Below are positions 32,781 through 41,893 of a stretch of DNA of 64,000 nt, piece after piece. Positions within the stretch are counted from its first letter, which is position 1. Every line of letters begins with the position of its first letter. The notes under the pieces were generated by a model that did no database searches, had not been told where the DNA came from, and was given only the letters and a program-made list of their open reading frames with translations. Both the position numbers and the translations under genes were made by a program. Origin of the DNA: Cryobacterium sp. N22 (GTDB lineage: Bacteria > Actinomycetota > Actinomycetes > Actinomycetales > Microbacteriaceae); the NCBI RefSeq assembly GCF_002929555.1, contig NZ_PJJP01000027.1, positions 25,217 through 89,216 on the forward strand, given 5' to 3'.

Positions 32781-34205
32781 ATGACCCCGACCACCACCGC
32801 AGCGACCGCCCCGCCCTCCACGTCCACCGCCGAAGCCCCCGCCGCATCCGCCGAACTGGTGCACCGCCCGGGCCGGTGGATCGACAACTGGAACGCCGAG
32901 AACCCCACGCAGTGGGCCAACGGCGGCAAGGCCATCGCCTCGCGCAACCTCAAGTGGTCGATCTTCGCCGAGTTCCTCGGCTTCGTGATCTGGCAGCTCT
33001 GGAGCATCGTGGTGGTGCAACTGCCGAACGCGGGCTTCACCTTCGACACCGGCCAGATCTTCTGGCTCATCTCCATCCCCACACTCGTGGGTGCCACCAT
33101 GCGGTTCCCCTACACGTTCCTGGTGCCCAAGTTCGGCGGCCGCAACTGGACCATCATCTCCGCAGGGATGCTGCTCATCCCTTCGATCGGGCTGGGCATC
33201 GCGGTCGGCAACCCGGACACCCCGTTCCCGGTGATGCTGCTCGTCGCAGCGCTCGCCGGTCTCGGCGGCGGCAACTTCGCCTCCTCGATGTCGAACATCA
33301 CCTACTTCTACCCGCAGAGCCAGAAGGGGTACGCGCTCGGCCTGAACGCCGCCGGCGGCAACCTCGGTGCGGCCGTCGCGCAGCTGGTTGTGCCCATCGT
33401 GATCACCCTCGGTGCCCTCGGCACGCTCAACCTGCCGCTGGCCGGATTCTTCTGGGTGCCGTTCATCCTGCTCGCCATGTTCGGGGCCTGGAAGTACATG
33501 GACAACCTCTCCAGCGCCAAGGCGGACTTCGCCGGCTCGATCGCCGCGGTGAAGGAACCGCACCTGTGGATCATGGCGTTCCTCTACATCGGCACCTTCG
33601 GATCGTTCATCGGCTTCGCCAGCGTCTTCCCCAAGCTCATCGCCGACCAGTTCCCCGACTACTCCTCGTTCCAGGTCGTCTCGGCGTCGCTGTCGCTCGC
33701 GTTCCTCGGCGCCCTCACCGGTTCCCTGGCCCGCCCGTTCGGCGGCCGCCTGGCCGACCGGTTCGGCGGCGCACTGGTCACCGTCGTCGCTTTCGGCGTG
33801 ATGGCGTGCGGTGCGGTGTTGGTGAACCTGGTGCTGCCGCTGGGCAACTTCTGGCTGTTCCTGGTCACGTTCCTGCTGATCTTCGTGGCCACCGGCGTCG
33901 GCAACGGTTCCACCTACCGCATGATCCCCAGCGTCTTCGCCGCCAGGAGCGGGGTCGCGGATGCCCACAAGAACTCCGGCGACGTCGGCACGCAGCGTAA
34001 GACCGCGGCGGCCCTCGGCCTGATCTCCGCGATCGGTGCCTACGGCGGGTTCGTCATCCCGCAGGTGCTCGGCTTCTCGAAGACCTCCACCGGTGACTAC
34101 TCCAGCGCGATCTACGCCTTCGCCGGCGCCTACCTGGTGATGATGGCCGTCACCGCGTTCGTCTACCTCCGCCGCGGCTCGTCGGTGGCCGGCCACCGCA
34201 TCTAG
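32781..34205 (+). CDS. narK: Nitrate/nitrite transporter, NarK family
   Basis: A 474-aa MFS protein with 12 TM helices after a Ser/Thr/Ala-rich cytoplasmic tail of about 30 residues and the conserved WIDNWNAENPTQW lead. The two nitrate-porter glycine signatures are AALAGLGGGNFASSMSNI and GLNAAGGNLGAAVAQL. It imports nitrate for assimilation (inference from the adjacent NasC). GAGGAGAACCTG gives a good ribosome site. A GlnR-like box lies upstream and a long stem-loop downstream. Confidence 0.93.
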   Translation: MTPTTTAATAPPSTSTAEAPAASAELVHRPGRWIDNWNAENPTQWANGGKAIASRNLKWSIFAEFLGFVIWQLWSIVVVQLPNAGFTFDTGQIFWLISIPTLVGATMRFPYTFLVPKFGGRNWTIISAGMLLIPSIGLGIAVGNPDTPFPVMLLVAALAGLGGGNFASSMSNITYFYPQSQKGYALGLNAAGGNLGAAVAQLVVPIVITLGALGTLNLPLAGFFWVPFILLAMFGAWKYMDNLSSAKADFAGSIAAVKEPHLWIMAFLYIGTFGSFIGFASVFPKLIADQFPDYSSFQVVSASLSLAFLGALTGSLARPFGGRLADRFGGALVTVVAFGVMACGAVLVNLVLPLGNFWLFLVTFLLIFVATGVGNGSTYRMIPSVFAARSGVADAHKNSGDVGTQRKTAAALGLISAIGAYGGFVIPQVLGFSKTSTGDYSSAIYAFAGAYLVMMAVTAFVYLRRGSSVAGHRI

Positions 34206-34231
34206 CTTCCGCACAATTTCACCCCGCACAT

Positions 34232-34296
34232 CCCGCGAAAGCGGTCGTGTGGTCGCCTCAGCACCGCCGAAGCAACCACATGGCCGCTCTCGCGGA
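34232..34296 (+). promoter_or_regulatory. Long stem-loop between narK and nasC
   Basis: Arms 34232-34256 and 34272-34296 are complementary over 20 of 25 positions (22 counting G-U pairs in the sense RNA) with a 15-nt loop. It starts 27 nt after narK and ends 29 nt before the nasC start. There is no U-tract. It could stabilise narK mRNA, attenuate nasC or act as a regulated terminator. Confidence 0.6.
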
Positions 34297-34325
34297 GGTG
34301 TATCGCACATTTGAAGGGCCACACC

Positions 34326-36482
34326 GTGAATGCCGTCGACACGCACTGCCCGTACTGCGCCCTGCAGTGCGCGATGACGCTCACACCCACCACCCCTGCG
34401 CCGGCCGCCCGGCCCGCGGATGCGGTCAGCCTCCCGGTCACCATCACCGGCCGGGCCTTCCCCACCAACCGCGGCGGCCTGTGCAAGAAGGGCTGGACCG
34501 CGGCCGAACTGCTCGGCTCGGCCGACCGCATCCGGGAGCCCATGCGGCGCCAGGCCGACGGCAGCTTCGCCCCGGTCTCCTGGACCGACGCCCTCGACCT
34601 CATCGCCGGGAAGCTCCGCACCGGCCGGGCCGAGCACGGCGCCGACTCGGTCGGGGTGTTCGGCGGTGGCGGCCTCACCAACGAGAAGGCCTACCAGCTG
34701 GGCAAGTTCACCCGGCTGGCCCTCGGCTCCTCCCGCATCGACTACAACGGCCGGTTCTGCATGTCCAGCGCCGCCGCGGCCGGCAACCGGGCCTTCGGCC
34801 TCGACCGGGGCCTGCCCTTCCGGGTGGAGGACCTCGACGCGGCCGACACCATCCTGATGCTCGGCTCCAATGTGGCCCAGACCATGCCGCCGTTCATCGG
34901 CCACCTCGACGGGGCCCGCCAAGCCGGTGGCCTCATCGTCGTCGACCCGCGCCGCACCGCCACGGCCCGGCTCACCGATGACGGCGCCGGCATGCACGTG
35001 CAGCCCGCCCCCGGCACCGATCTGGTGCTGCTGCTCGGGCTCACCCACCTCGTGCTCACCGAACGCCTCGCCGACACCGACTACCTCGCCCGGCGCACCA
35101 CCGGGTTCGACCAGCTGCGACACAGCGTGGCCGGCTGGTATCCCCAGCGGGTGCAGGAGCACACCGGTGTGCCGGTCTGGCAGCTGCAGGGCCTGGCCCG
35201 CCGGCTCGCCGCCGGCACGGGCACCTACATCCTCACCGGCCGGGGCGTCGAGCAGCACGTCGACGGCACCGACACCGCCACCGCCGCGATCAACCTCGCG
35301 CTGGTGCTCGGACTCGTCGGCACGACGCACTCCGGCTACGGCACCCTCACCGGCCAGGGCAACGGGCAGGGCGGCCGCGAACACGGCCAGAAGTGCGACC
35401 AGCTGCCCGGCTACCGCAAGATCACCGACCCCGCCGCCCGCGCCCACGTCGCCGGGGTCTGGGGTGTGACGCCCGAACAGATCCCGGGTGCGGGCATCCC
35501 CGCCGTCGAACTGCTGAACGCGCTGGGCCAAGCCGACGGCATCCGCACCCTGCTCGTGCACGGCGCCAACGTCGTGGTGTCCGCACCGGATGCCGACAGG
35601 GTGCGCGCAGGTCTGCTCAGCCTCGACTTCCTGGTGGTCTGTGACTTCTTCTTCTCCGAGACCGCCGCTCTGGCCGACGTGGTGCTGCCGGTGACCCAGT
35701 GGGCCGAGGAGGAGGGCACCATGACCTCGCTCGAGGGCCGGGTGATCCGCCGCCGCTCCGCGATCGACCCGCCGGCCGGGGTGCGCGGCGAACTGTGGAT
35801 CTTCCAGGAGCTCGCCCGGCGCCTGGACGCCCCCGGTGTCTACAGCGCCGAACCCGGCGACGTCTTCGACGAACTCTGCCGGGCCTCCGCGGGCGGCATC
35901 GCCGACTACTCCGGCCTCGACTACGCCCTGCTCGACACGGGGGAGCCGGCCTACTGGCCGTACCCGGCCGGGTCCGGCGGCACCCCGCGGCTCTTCCTCG
36001 AACGGTTCGCGCACGACGACGGCCGCGCGCGCATCGTCGCCGTGACGCCCCGCACCGTGGTGGCGCCGGCGCAGACGAGGGGCGCGCTGACCCTCATCAC
36101 CGGCCGGCTGCTCGAGCACTACCAGTCCGGCTCGCAGACCAGGCGGGTGGCCGAGCTGTCGGATGCCCAGCCCGAGGCCCGCATGCAGGTGCACCCGGCC
36201 ACCGCCGCGAGCCTGGGCGTGGTCGACGGCGGTTGGGTCGAACTGGCCAATGACCGGGGCATCGTGCGGTGCCGCGCGCTTGTAAGCACCGACATCCGGC
36301 CGGACACGGTGTTCCTGCCCTTCCACTTTCCCGCCGACCAGCGGGCGAACCTGCTCACGGCCGGCGCCACCGACCCGATCTCCGGCATGCCCGAGTTCAA
36401 ACGCACCGCCGTGCGGGTGCGGGCGATCGAACCGCCCGGCCGTTCGGCTCCCGACCACGAGAGGGTGATGGCGGATGCCTGA
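34326..36482 (+). CDS. nasC: Assimilatory nitrate reductase, catalytic subunit
   Basis: A 718-aa molybdopterin oxidoreductase reducing nitrate to nitrite. The N-terminal [4Fe-4S] site has Cys 8, 11, 15 and 53 (HCPYCALQC, GLCKKG). The Mo-ligand Cys is about 145 in NGRFCMSSAAAAGNRAFG. MGD-binding stretches such as GNGQGGREHGQKCDQLPGYR and TQWAEEEGTMTSLEGRV follow. GTG 34326 is taken because GAAGGG lies about 8 nt before it; TTG 34311 is also open. It overlaps the NasB-like gene by 8 nt. No export signal, so cytoplasmic. Confidence 0.93.
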   Translation: MNAVDTHCPYCALQCAMTLTPTTPAPAARPADAVSLPVTITGRAFPTNRGGLCKKGWTAAELLGSADRIREPMRRQADGSFAPVSWTDALDLIAGKLRTGRAEHGADSVGVFGGGGLTNEKAYQLGKFTRLALGSSRIDYNGRFCMSSAAAAGNRAFGLDRGLPFRVEDLDAADTILMLGSNVAQTMPPFIGHLDGARQAGGLIVVDPRRTATARLTDDGAGMHVQPAPGTDLVLLLGLTHLVLTERLADTDYLARRTTGFDQLRHSVAGWYPQRVQEHTGVPVWQLQGLARRLAAGTGTYILTGRGVEQHVDGTDTATAAINLALVLGLVGTTHSGYGTLTGQGNGQGGREHGQKCDQLPGYRKITDPAARAHVAGVWGVTPEQIPGAGIPAVELLNALGQADGIRTLLVHGANVVVSAPDADRVRAGLLSLDFLVVCDFFFSETAALADVVLPVTQWAEEEGTMTSLEGRVIRRRSAIDPPAGVRGELWIFQELARRLDAPGVYSAEPGDVFDELCRASAGGIADYSGLDYALLDTGEPAYWPYPAGSGGTPRLFLERFAHDDGRARIVAVTPRTVVAPAQTRGALTLITGRLLEHYQSGSQTRRVAELSDAQPEARMQVHPATAASLGVVDGGWVELANDRGIVRCRALVSTDIRPDTVFLPFHFPADQRANLLTAGATDPISGMPEFKRTAVRVRAIEPPGRSAPDHERVMADA

Positions 36483-38214
36483 CCACACTTCTGCAGACCT
36501 GCCCGGCTCCGCCAACCGGGCCGCCCCCGAACGCATCGTCGTCGTGGGCTACGGGCCGGTCGGGGCCCGGTTCGTCGACGAGCTCCTACCGCTGGTCGAG
36601 GCCGGCCTGGCCGAGCTCACCGTCGTCGGGGCCGAAGAGGTGCACGCCTACAACCGGGTGCTCCTGGCCGACTACGCGGTGGGGCGCACCGACCGTGACA
36701 CCCTCGACCTCACCGACGGCAGCCGGGCCCGGGCGGCCGGCGCGCGCATCCTCACCGGCACCACCGTGACCTCGGTGAACCGCACCATCCGCACCGTCTC
36801 GCTCGGCGACGGCAGCTCGGTGCCGTACGACAGGCTGGTGCTGGCCACCGGAGCTCGCGCCAATGTGCCCACCCTCGACGGCGTCAAGCGGGTGCGGCGC
36901 GGCCTGATGAAGCCCGGTGCGGATGCCGGCGGCCTCGGCGCCGCTGCTCTGGATTGGGCCGCCGCTCCGTTGCCCCGCGGGGTCAGCGCGCTGCGCGACC
37001 TCGCCGACGCCGCCACGGTGTTGGCCGCCGTGCAGGCCGGCCGGCGCATCGTGGTGCTCGGCGCCGGGGTTCTCGGCATGGAGATCGCGCTCGCCGCGGC
37101 GGCGGCCGGCGCCGAGGTGTGCGTGGTCTATCACGGGGAGATCCCGATGAACCGCAACCTCGACCGCGGCGGAGGCTCGGTGCTCACCAGGAGTGCCCGG
37201 CAGGCCGGGGTCACCATGGTCAACCACGCCAGGGCCGAGAGCGTCCTGTTCCACCACGATGACGACGGCGTGGAACGCTTCGAGGCGCTTCTCTGCGCCG
37301 ACGGCAAGCAGATCAACGGCGACCTGCTGCTGCTGTCCTGCGGTGTGGGTGCCCGCACCGAACTCGCCCACCTGGCCGGGCTGCCCGTGTCCACCGGCGT
37401 CCTGGTCGACGAGTCGCTGCGGAGCTGGGCGGATGCGTCCATCCACGCCATCGGGGACTGCGCGCACGTGGCCGCCCGTCCCGCCGACGCCGACCTCGGG
37501 GCCGCCTGGAACGGGGCCCGGATGGCACCGGCGGGCGGGCCGTCCGGCCTGATCGGACCGGGCTGGCGGCAGGCCGACAGCCTCGCGGCCCGGTTCACCG
37601 CCGAGATCACCGCCGGCACGGCTGCCCGGGGCGCCGTGCCCGCGGCAGCGGAGTCAGCGCCGGTGCTCTCTGCCGAGCCCGGCGCATCCGTCGTGATGCT
37701 CAAGGCCGAGGGTATCGACGTGGTCGCCGCCGGCGACACCTCGGCCGACCCGTTCGATCTTGACGATTCGGCACACGCGCACGGGTGCGCATCCGGTGAC
37801 CCGGCACCGCTGGTCGTGGCTCAGTGGGCCGACCCCGAGCACGGCCGCTACGTGAAGATGGTCACCCGCGGCGGCATCCTCACCGGCTTCGTCTGCGTGG
37901 GCATGCCCCGCACCGGTGCCGAACTCACCCTGCTGTTCGAGCGCGGCAGCGAGCTGCCAGCCGACCGGTCGGTGCTGCTGCGGTTCGACGGCCCCGACTA
38001 CGACCCGGCCACCGCGGGCGACGCCTTCGCGCCGGAGTCCACGGTCTGCTGGTGCAACGGTGTCACCGTGGCGGCGATCACCACCTCGGCGCAGGCCGGC
38101 AACGACACCGTGGCCTGCATCGGCACGGCCACCCGCGCCGGCACTGGCTGCGGCGGCTGCAAGGGCCGCATCGGGGAGGTTCTCGAGCGTTTCGCCGCGC
38201 AGACCGTGGTCTGA
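36475..38214 (+). CDS. nasB: Nitrate reductase electron-transfer flavoprotein (NasB-like)
   Basis: A 579-aa protein. About residues 18-330 form a FAD/NAD(P)H pyridine-nucleotide disulfide oxidoreductase fold (IVVVGYGPVGARF, IVVLGAGVLGMEIALAAAAAG, IHAIGDCAH). A middle domain of about 90 residues follows. The C terminus is a BFD-like [2Fe-2S] domain with Cys 525, 527, 559 and 562 (CWCN and CGGC). It would pass electrons from NAD(P)H to NasC, as in Bacillus and Streptomyces nas systems. Its start overlaps the nasC stop by 8 nt. Confidence 0.88.
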   Translation: MPDHTSADLPGSANRAAPERIVVVGYGPVGARFVDELLPLVEAGLAELTVVGAEEVHAYNRVLLADYAVGRTDRDTLDLTDGSRARAAGARILTGTTVTSVNRTIRTVSLGDGSSVPYDRLVLATGARANVPTLDGVKRVRRGLMKPGADAGGLGAAALDWAAAPLPRGVSALRDLADAATVLAAVQAGRRIVVLGAGVLGMEIALAAAAAGAEVCVVYHGEIPMNRNLDRGGGSVLTRSARQAGVTMVNHARAESVLFHHDDDGVERFEALLCADGKQINGDLLLLSCGVGARTELAHLAGLPVSTGVLVDESLRSWADASIHAIGDCAHVAARPADADLGAAWNGARMAPAGGPSGLIGPGWRQADSLAARFTAEITAGTAARGAVPAAAESAPVLSAEPGASVVMLKAEGIDVVAAGDTSADPFDLDDSAHAHGCASGDPAPLVVAQWADPEHGRYVKMVTRGGILTGFVCVGMPRTGAELTLLFERGSELPADRSVLLRFDGPDYDPATAGDAFAPESTVCWCNGVTVAAITTSAQAGNDTVACIGTATRAGTGCGGCKGRIGEVLERFAAQTVV

Positions 38215-38347
38215 GGTCGCTGTGTGAGCCCGCTGCACCCTTGCCATCCGCCGGCGATGCTGATAGCCCTGAGGGGATAACTCCAGTGTTTTCCGGGCCA
38301 CGGCGCGAAGCGCCGGCTGATCCCGGCCGGCGAAAGGGATGCTCAGC

Positions 38348-40723
38348 ATGACGCCCAAGAAAGTGACCACCAACCCTCCGCAAGAGACCGGTGCGGCGCG
38401 CGAGAAGAGCCCGGTCCATCTCGACGACGCCGACGAAGCGGGGGAGTCCACCCTCGAGGTCGGTTCGCCCAAGTCCTGGGTGGCGGGCGTGCCCGGGGTG
38501 CTGCACTCCACCATCCCGGCGCTCGAACGGATGGGTGTCAGCCGCAGCCGCAAGACCCTGCTGGCGATGAACCAACGGGACGGCTTCGACTGCATGAGCT
38601 GCGCCTGGCCCGACCCCACCCACCGGAAGACCTTCGAGTTCTGCGAGAACGGCGCCAAGGCCGTCACCTGGGAGGCCACGCCCGTCACCATCGGCTCGGA
38701 ATTCTGGGCCGAGCATCCGGTCAGTGACCTGCTTGACCGCTCGGAATACTGGCTGGGCATGCAGGGCCGGCTGACCGAACCGGTCTACAAGGCCGCCGGT
38801 GACGACCACTACCGGCCGGTGAGCTGGCCGGAGGCATTCCGGCTGCTCGCCGGCAAGCTCAACGCACTGGACTCACCCGACCAGGCCGCGTTCTACACCA
38901 GCGGCCGCACCTCGAACGAGGCCGCGTTCGCCTACCAACTGTTCGTGCGCGCCTTCGGCACCAACAACCTGCCCGACTGCTCCAATATGTGCCACGAGTC
39001 GTCCGGCTGGGCGATGGGTCAAACCATCGGCATCGGCAAGGCCACCATCACCTACGACGACTTCGGCAAGGCCGATTTGATCATCGTGATGGGGCAGAAT
39101 CCGGGCACGAACCACCCCCGGATGCTGACCGCCCTGGAGGAAGCGAAGGAGAACGGCGCCGAGATCGTCGCGGTCAATCCGATGCCGGAGGCCGGACTCA
39201 GACGGTACAAGAACCCGCAGAAGGTGAAGGGCATCATCGGGCACGGCACCGAAATGGCCGACCAATTCGTGCAGGTGCGCCTCGGCGGCGACATGGCCCT
39301 GTTGCAGGCGGTGTCCAAGCGCGTGCTCGCCGCGGAGGCCGCGAACCCCGGCACGGTGCTCGACCACGAGTTCCTGCGCGAACACTGCCAGGGGCTGGAG
39401 GAACTCACCGCGCACCTCGCCCAGGTGGACGAGGCGGCCGTGCTCGACGCCACGGGCCTGCAAGTCGCCGACATCGACGAGCTCACCGCCCGGTATCTTC
39501 GGGCCGAGAAGGTGATCATCACCTGGGCGATGGGTCTCACCCAGCACAAGAAGGGTGTCGCAACGATCAAGGAGATCATCAACCTGCTGCTACTTCGGGG
39601 CAACATCGGCAAGCCCGGCGCGGGCGCCTCGCCGATCCGCGGGCACAGCAACGTGCAGGGCGACCGCACCATGGGCATCTGGGAGCAGATGCCGCCGGCG
39701 TTCCTCGACGCCCTCGAACGGGAGTTCGGCTTCGACCCGCCACGGAAACACGGAATGGACTCGGTCGAGACCATCAGGGGACTGCGGGACGGTCAGATCA
39801 AGGTCTTCATGGCCCTCGGCGGCAACCTGGTCGGCGCGATCAGCGACACCCAGGCCGCCGAGGCCGCGATGCACGGTGCCGAGATGACTGTGCAGGTCTC
39901 CACCAAGCTCAACCGGTCGCATGCCGTGGTCGGCGACGAGGCGCTGATCCTGCCGACCATGGGGCGCACCGAGATCGACCGGCAGGCCACCGGTGAGCAG
40001 TTCGTGTCGGTGGAGGACACGGTCTGCGCGGTGCATCCGTCCTGGGGCAAGGTGCGCCCGGTCGCACCGAACCTGCTGTCGGAGGTCGCCATCGTGAGTC
40101 GCCTTGCCCGGGCTGTGCTGGGCACGAAGGTGGCGGTGGACTGGGTCGGATTCGAGCGAGACTACGACCTGATCCGCGAACACATCTCCCACGTCGTCGC
40201 CGGCTGCGACGACTACAACGCCAAGATCCGGCAGGATGGCGGTTTCCTGCTGCCGAACGGGCCGCGCGACTCCCGCACTTTCCCCACCCCCACCGGCAAG
40301 GCCATGCTCACCGTCAACGACCTCGAGTACCTGGACCGGCCCGACGGCACCCTGATTCTGCAGAGCGTGCGTTCACACGACCAGTTCAACACCACCATCT
40401 ACGGGCACGACGATCGGTATCGCGGCATCAAGAAGGGCCGGCACGTGGTGTTCGTCAACCCCAACGACCTCGTCGAGCTCGGCCTCGCCGACGAGCAACT
40501 GGTGGATGTTCATGGCGTGTACGACGACGGTGTCGAGCGGGTGCTGCGCGGGTTCCGGGCCGTGTCGTACCCCACCGCGCGGGGCTGTGCGGCGGCGTAC
40601 TACCCGGAGGCGAACGTGCTCGTGCCTCTCGACCATGTCGCGGAGGGCAGCAATACGCCGGTCTCGAAAGCGGTGATCGTGCGGTTGGAGCCAGCGCGCA
40701 CCGTTGAGGCGGTGCTGACCTAG
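38348..40723 (+). CDS. FdhF/YdeP-family molybdopterin oxidoreductase
   Basis: A 791-aa Mo-enzyme of the YdeP/FdhF-like group. It lacks the four-Cys [4Fe-4S] motif of true formate dehydrogenases but has the YdeP pair C82-MS-C85 in DGFDCMSCAWPDP, plus NMCHESSGWAMGQTIG, GQNPGTNHPRM, PIRGHSNVQGDRTMGI and a C-terminal molydop-binding domain. The substrate is unknown. ATG 38348 follows AAAGGG by 9 nt. The 133-bp gap from nasB makes cotranscription possible. Moco genes lie just beyond, on the other strand. Confidence 0.88.
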   Translation: MTPKKVTTNPPQETGAAREKSPVHLDDADEAGESTLEVGSPKSWVAGVPGVLHSTIPALERMGVSRSRKTLLAMNQRDGFDCMSCAWPDPTHRKTFEFCENGAKAVTWEATPVTIGSEFWAEHPVSDLLDRSEYWLGMQGRLTEPVYKAAGDDHYRPVSWPEAFRLLAGKLNALDSPDQAAFYTSGRTSNEAAFAYQLFVRAFGTNNLPDCSNMCHESSGWAMGQTIGIGKATITYDDFGKADLIIVMGQNPGTNHPRMLTALEEAKENGAEIVAVNPMPEAGLRRYKNPQKVKGIIGHGTEMADQFVQVRLGGDMALLQAVSKRVLAAEAANPGTVLDHEFLREHCQGLEELTAHLAQVDEAAVLDATGLQVADIDELTARYLRAEKVIITWAMGLTQHKKGVATIKEIINLLLLRGNIGKPGAGASPIRGHSNVQGDRTMGIWEQMPPAFLDALEREFGFDPPRKHGMDSVETIRGLRDGQIKVFMALGGNLVGAISDTQAAEAAMHGAEMTVQVSTKLNRSHAVVGDEALILPTMGRTEIDRQATGEQFVSVEDTVCAVHPSWGKVRPVAPNLLSEVAIVSRLARAVLGTKVAVDWVGFERDYDLIREHISHVVAGCDDYNAKIRQDGGFLLPNGPRDSRTFPTPTGKAMLTVNDLEYLDRPDGTLILQSVRSHDQFNTTIYGHDDRYRGIKKGRHVVFVNPNDLVELGLADEQLVDVHGVYDDGVERVLRGFRAVSYPTARGCAAAYYPEANVLVPLDHVAEGSNTPVSKAVIVRLEPARTVEAVLT

Positions 40724-40745
40724 GAGCCGGCGCCTACACCGACGG

Positions 40746-41060
40746 CTATTGGGCGGTGTTCGCCCACCCGTCGTCGATGCCACCGTCACCGGTTTTCCGG
40801 GTGGCCTGCCTGGCTACCCCGACGGCGCGCTCAATGGCGTCGGTGGTGGCCGGTTTGCCCGAGGTGCTCGTCATGCCGGCCGCGTATCCCACCAAGAAGG
40901 TGCTGATCGGTCCGCCGTCAGGGCCCACGGCGCGGCTGGTCTCGGCGGCCAGGCCGAGCAGCAACGGGTAGTCGACCTCCAGGTCCAGAATTTGCAGCGC
41001 CTGGGTCAGACGTCGACTCAGGTCGTCCAGCCGGCCGGTGTCGTTTTCGGGGGCGTTCAT
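40746..41060 (-). CDS. DUF6457 protein (Mo-cofactor associated)
   Basis: A 104-aa helical protein: RLTQALQILDLEVDYPLLLGLA and STFLVGYAAGM are typical of the DUF6457 family. In actinobacteria this domain is found alone or fused to MobA, so a role with Mo-cofactor nucleotide attachment is plausible. AAGGAG precedes ATG. It is convergent with the molybdoenzyme gene (22 nt apart). Confidence 0.78.
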   Translation of the reverse strand: MNAPENDTGRLDDLSRRLTQALQILDLEVDYPLLLGLAAETSRAVGPDGGPISTFLVGYAAGMTSTSGKPATTDAIERAVGVARQATRKTGDGGIDDGWANTAQ

Positions 41061-41160
41061 GGGTCTCCTTCTGGCCGGGTGCAGCAGGGAACGTGCGCTT
41101 CAGGAATAGCACCACACCGGCGGCGCGGCAATCAATCGGGATGCCCCGGGACCGTCTGCG

Positions 41161-41763
41161 TCACTTTCTGGAGCTGGGGTCCTCGTCACCGATGTGTCCA
41201 GGTGCGTTCGCGGTGAGCACCCGTTGCACAAATGCCGAATACTCCTCCATGTAGTGTCGGAGGAATGTCCGGGTGGCCTCATCGGTGACTTCGCCGTTGG
41301 GCCCGTACGCGGCAGCGTCAAAGCTGATGTACGCCTCGGGCGAGTTGAGCTGAGGTGCATCGAGGAAGCTCAGGACGCTGCGCATCGACGACTGCATGAC
41401 GGCGGTGCCGATGCCGCCCGGAGACGCGCCGATGATGCCGGTGGGCTTGCGTGCGAAGGAGTTGGTTCCCCACGGCCGGGATCCCCAGTCGATCGCGTTC
41501 TTCAAAGCGCCGGGGATCGAGCGATTGTATTCCGGGGAGACGAAGAGGATTCCGTCCGAGGAGTCGATGGCCGCCTTGAGGGTTCGGCCGGCCGGCGGGA
41601 AGTCCGCGTCGAAGTCCGGGTTGTACAGCGGCAGGTTCCTGATCGGGATCTCGGTGAATTCGAGTTCCTCGGGGGCGAGAGCGATCAGCGCCGTGGACAG
41701 GGTGCGGTTGATGGAGGTACTGCTCAGGCTGCCAACGAAGTAGCCGATTGTGAAGGTCGCCAT
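41161..41763 (-). CDS. NADPH-dependent FMN reductase / quinone reductase
   Basis: A 200-aa flavodoxin-like protein: FVGSLSSTSINRTLSTAL is the phosphate-binding loop, and VSPEYNRSIPGALKNAIDW the isoalloxazine-side signature of the SsuE/ChrR group. The substrate may be FMN, quinones or azo compounds. GGGAGA-type ribosome site before ATG. No sulfonate or chromate genes are near. Confidence 0.87.
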   Translation of the reverse strand: MATFTIGYFVGSLSSTSINRTLSTALIALAPEELEFTEIPIRNLPLYNPDFDADFPPAGRTLKAAIDSSDGILFVSPEYNRSIPGALKNAIDWGSRPWGTNSFARKPTGIIGASPGGIGTAVMQSSMRSVLSFLDAPQLNSPEAYISFDAAAYGPNGEVTDEATRTFLRHYMEEYSAFVQRVLTANAPGHIGDEDPSSRK

Positions 41764-41893
41764 GTCTGTCTTCTCTCCCGAATATGTCGACAGGGAATCT
41801 GAAGTTCACGCAGCGGACCCACGGCCTCGGTCTCTGTCGATCCCTTTCGGTTTAGCACGCCGACCCGGTCACCGACAGGGTGTGGCACACCGG

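Noticed and set aside
32748..36536. A 1262-codon open frame antisense to narK and nasC
   Set aside because: The translation is low-complexity (Gly, Glu, His, Asp and Val rich) with no domain. It mirrors the strong third-position GC of the two real genes, which carry clear family motifs.
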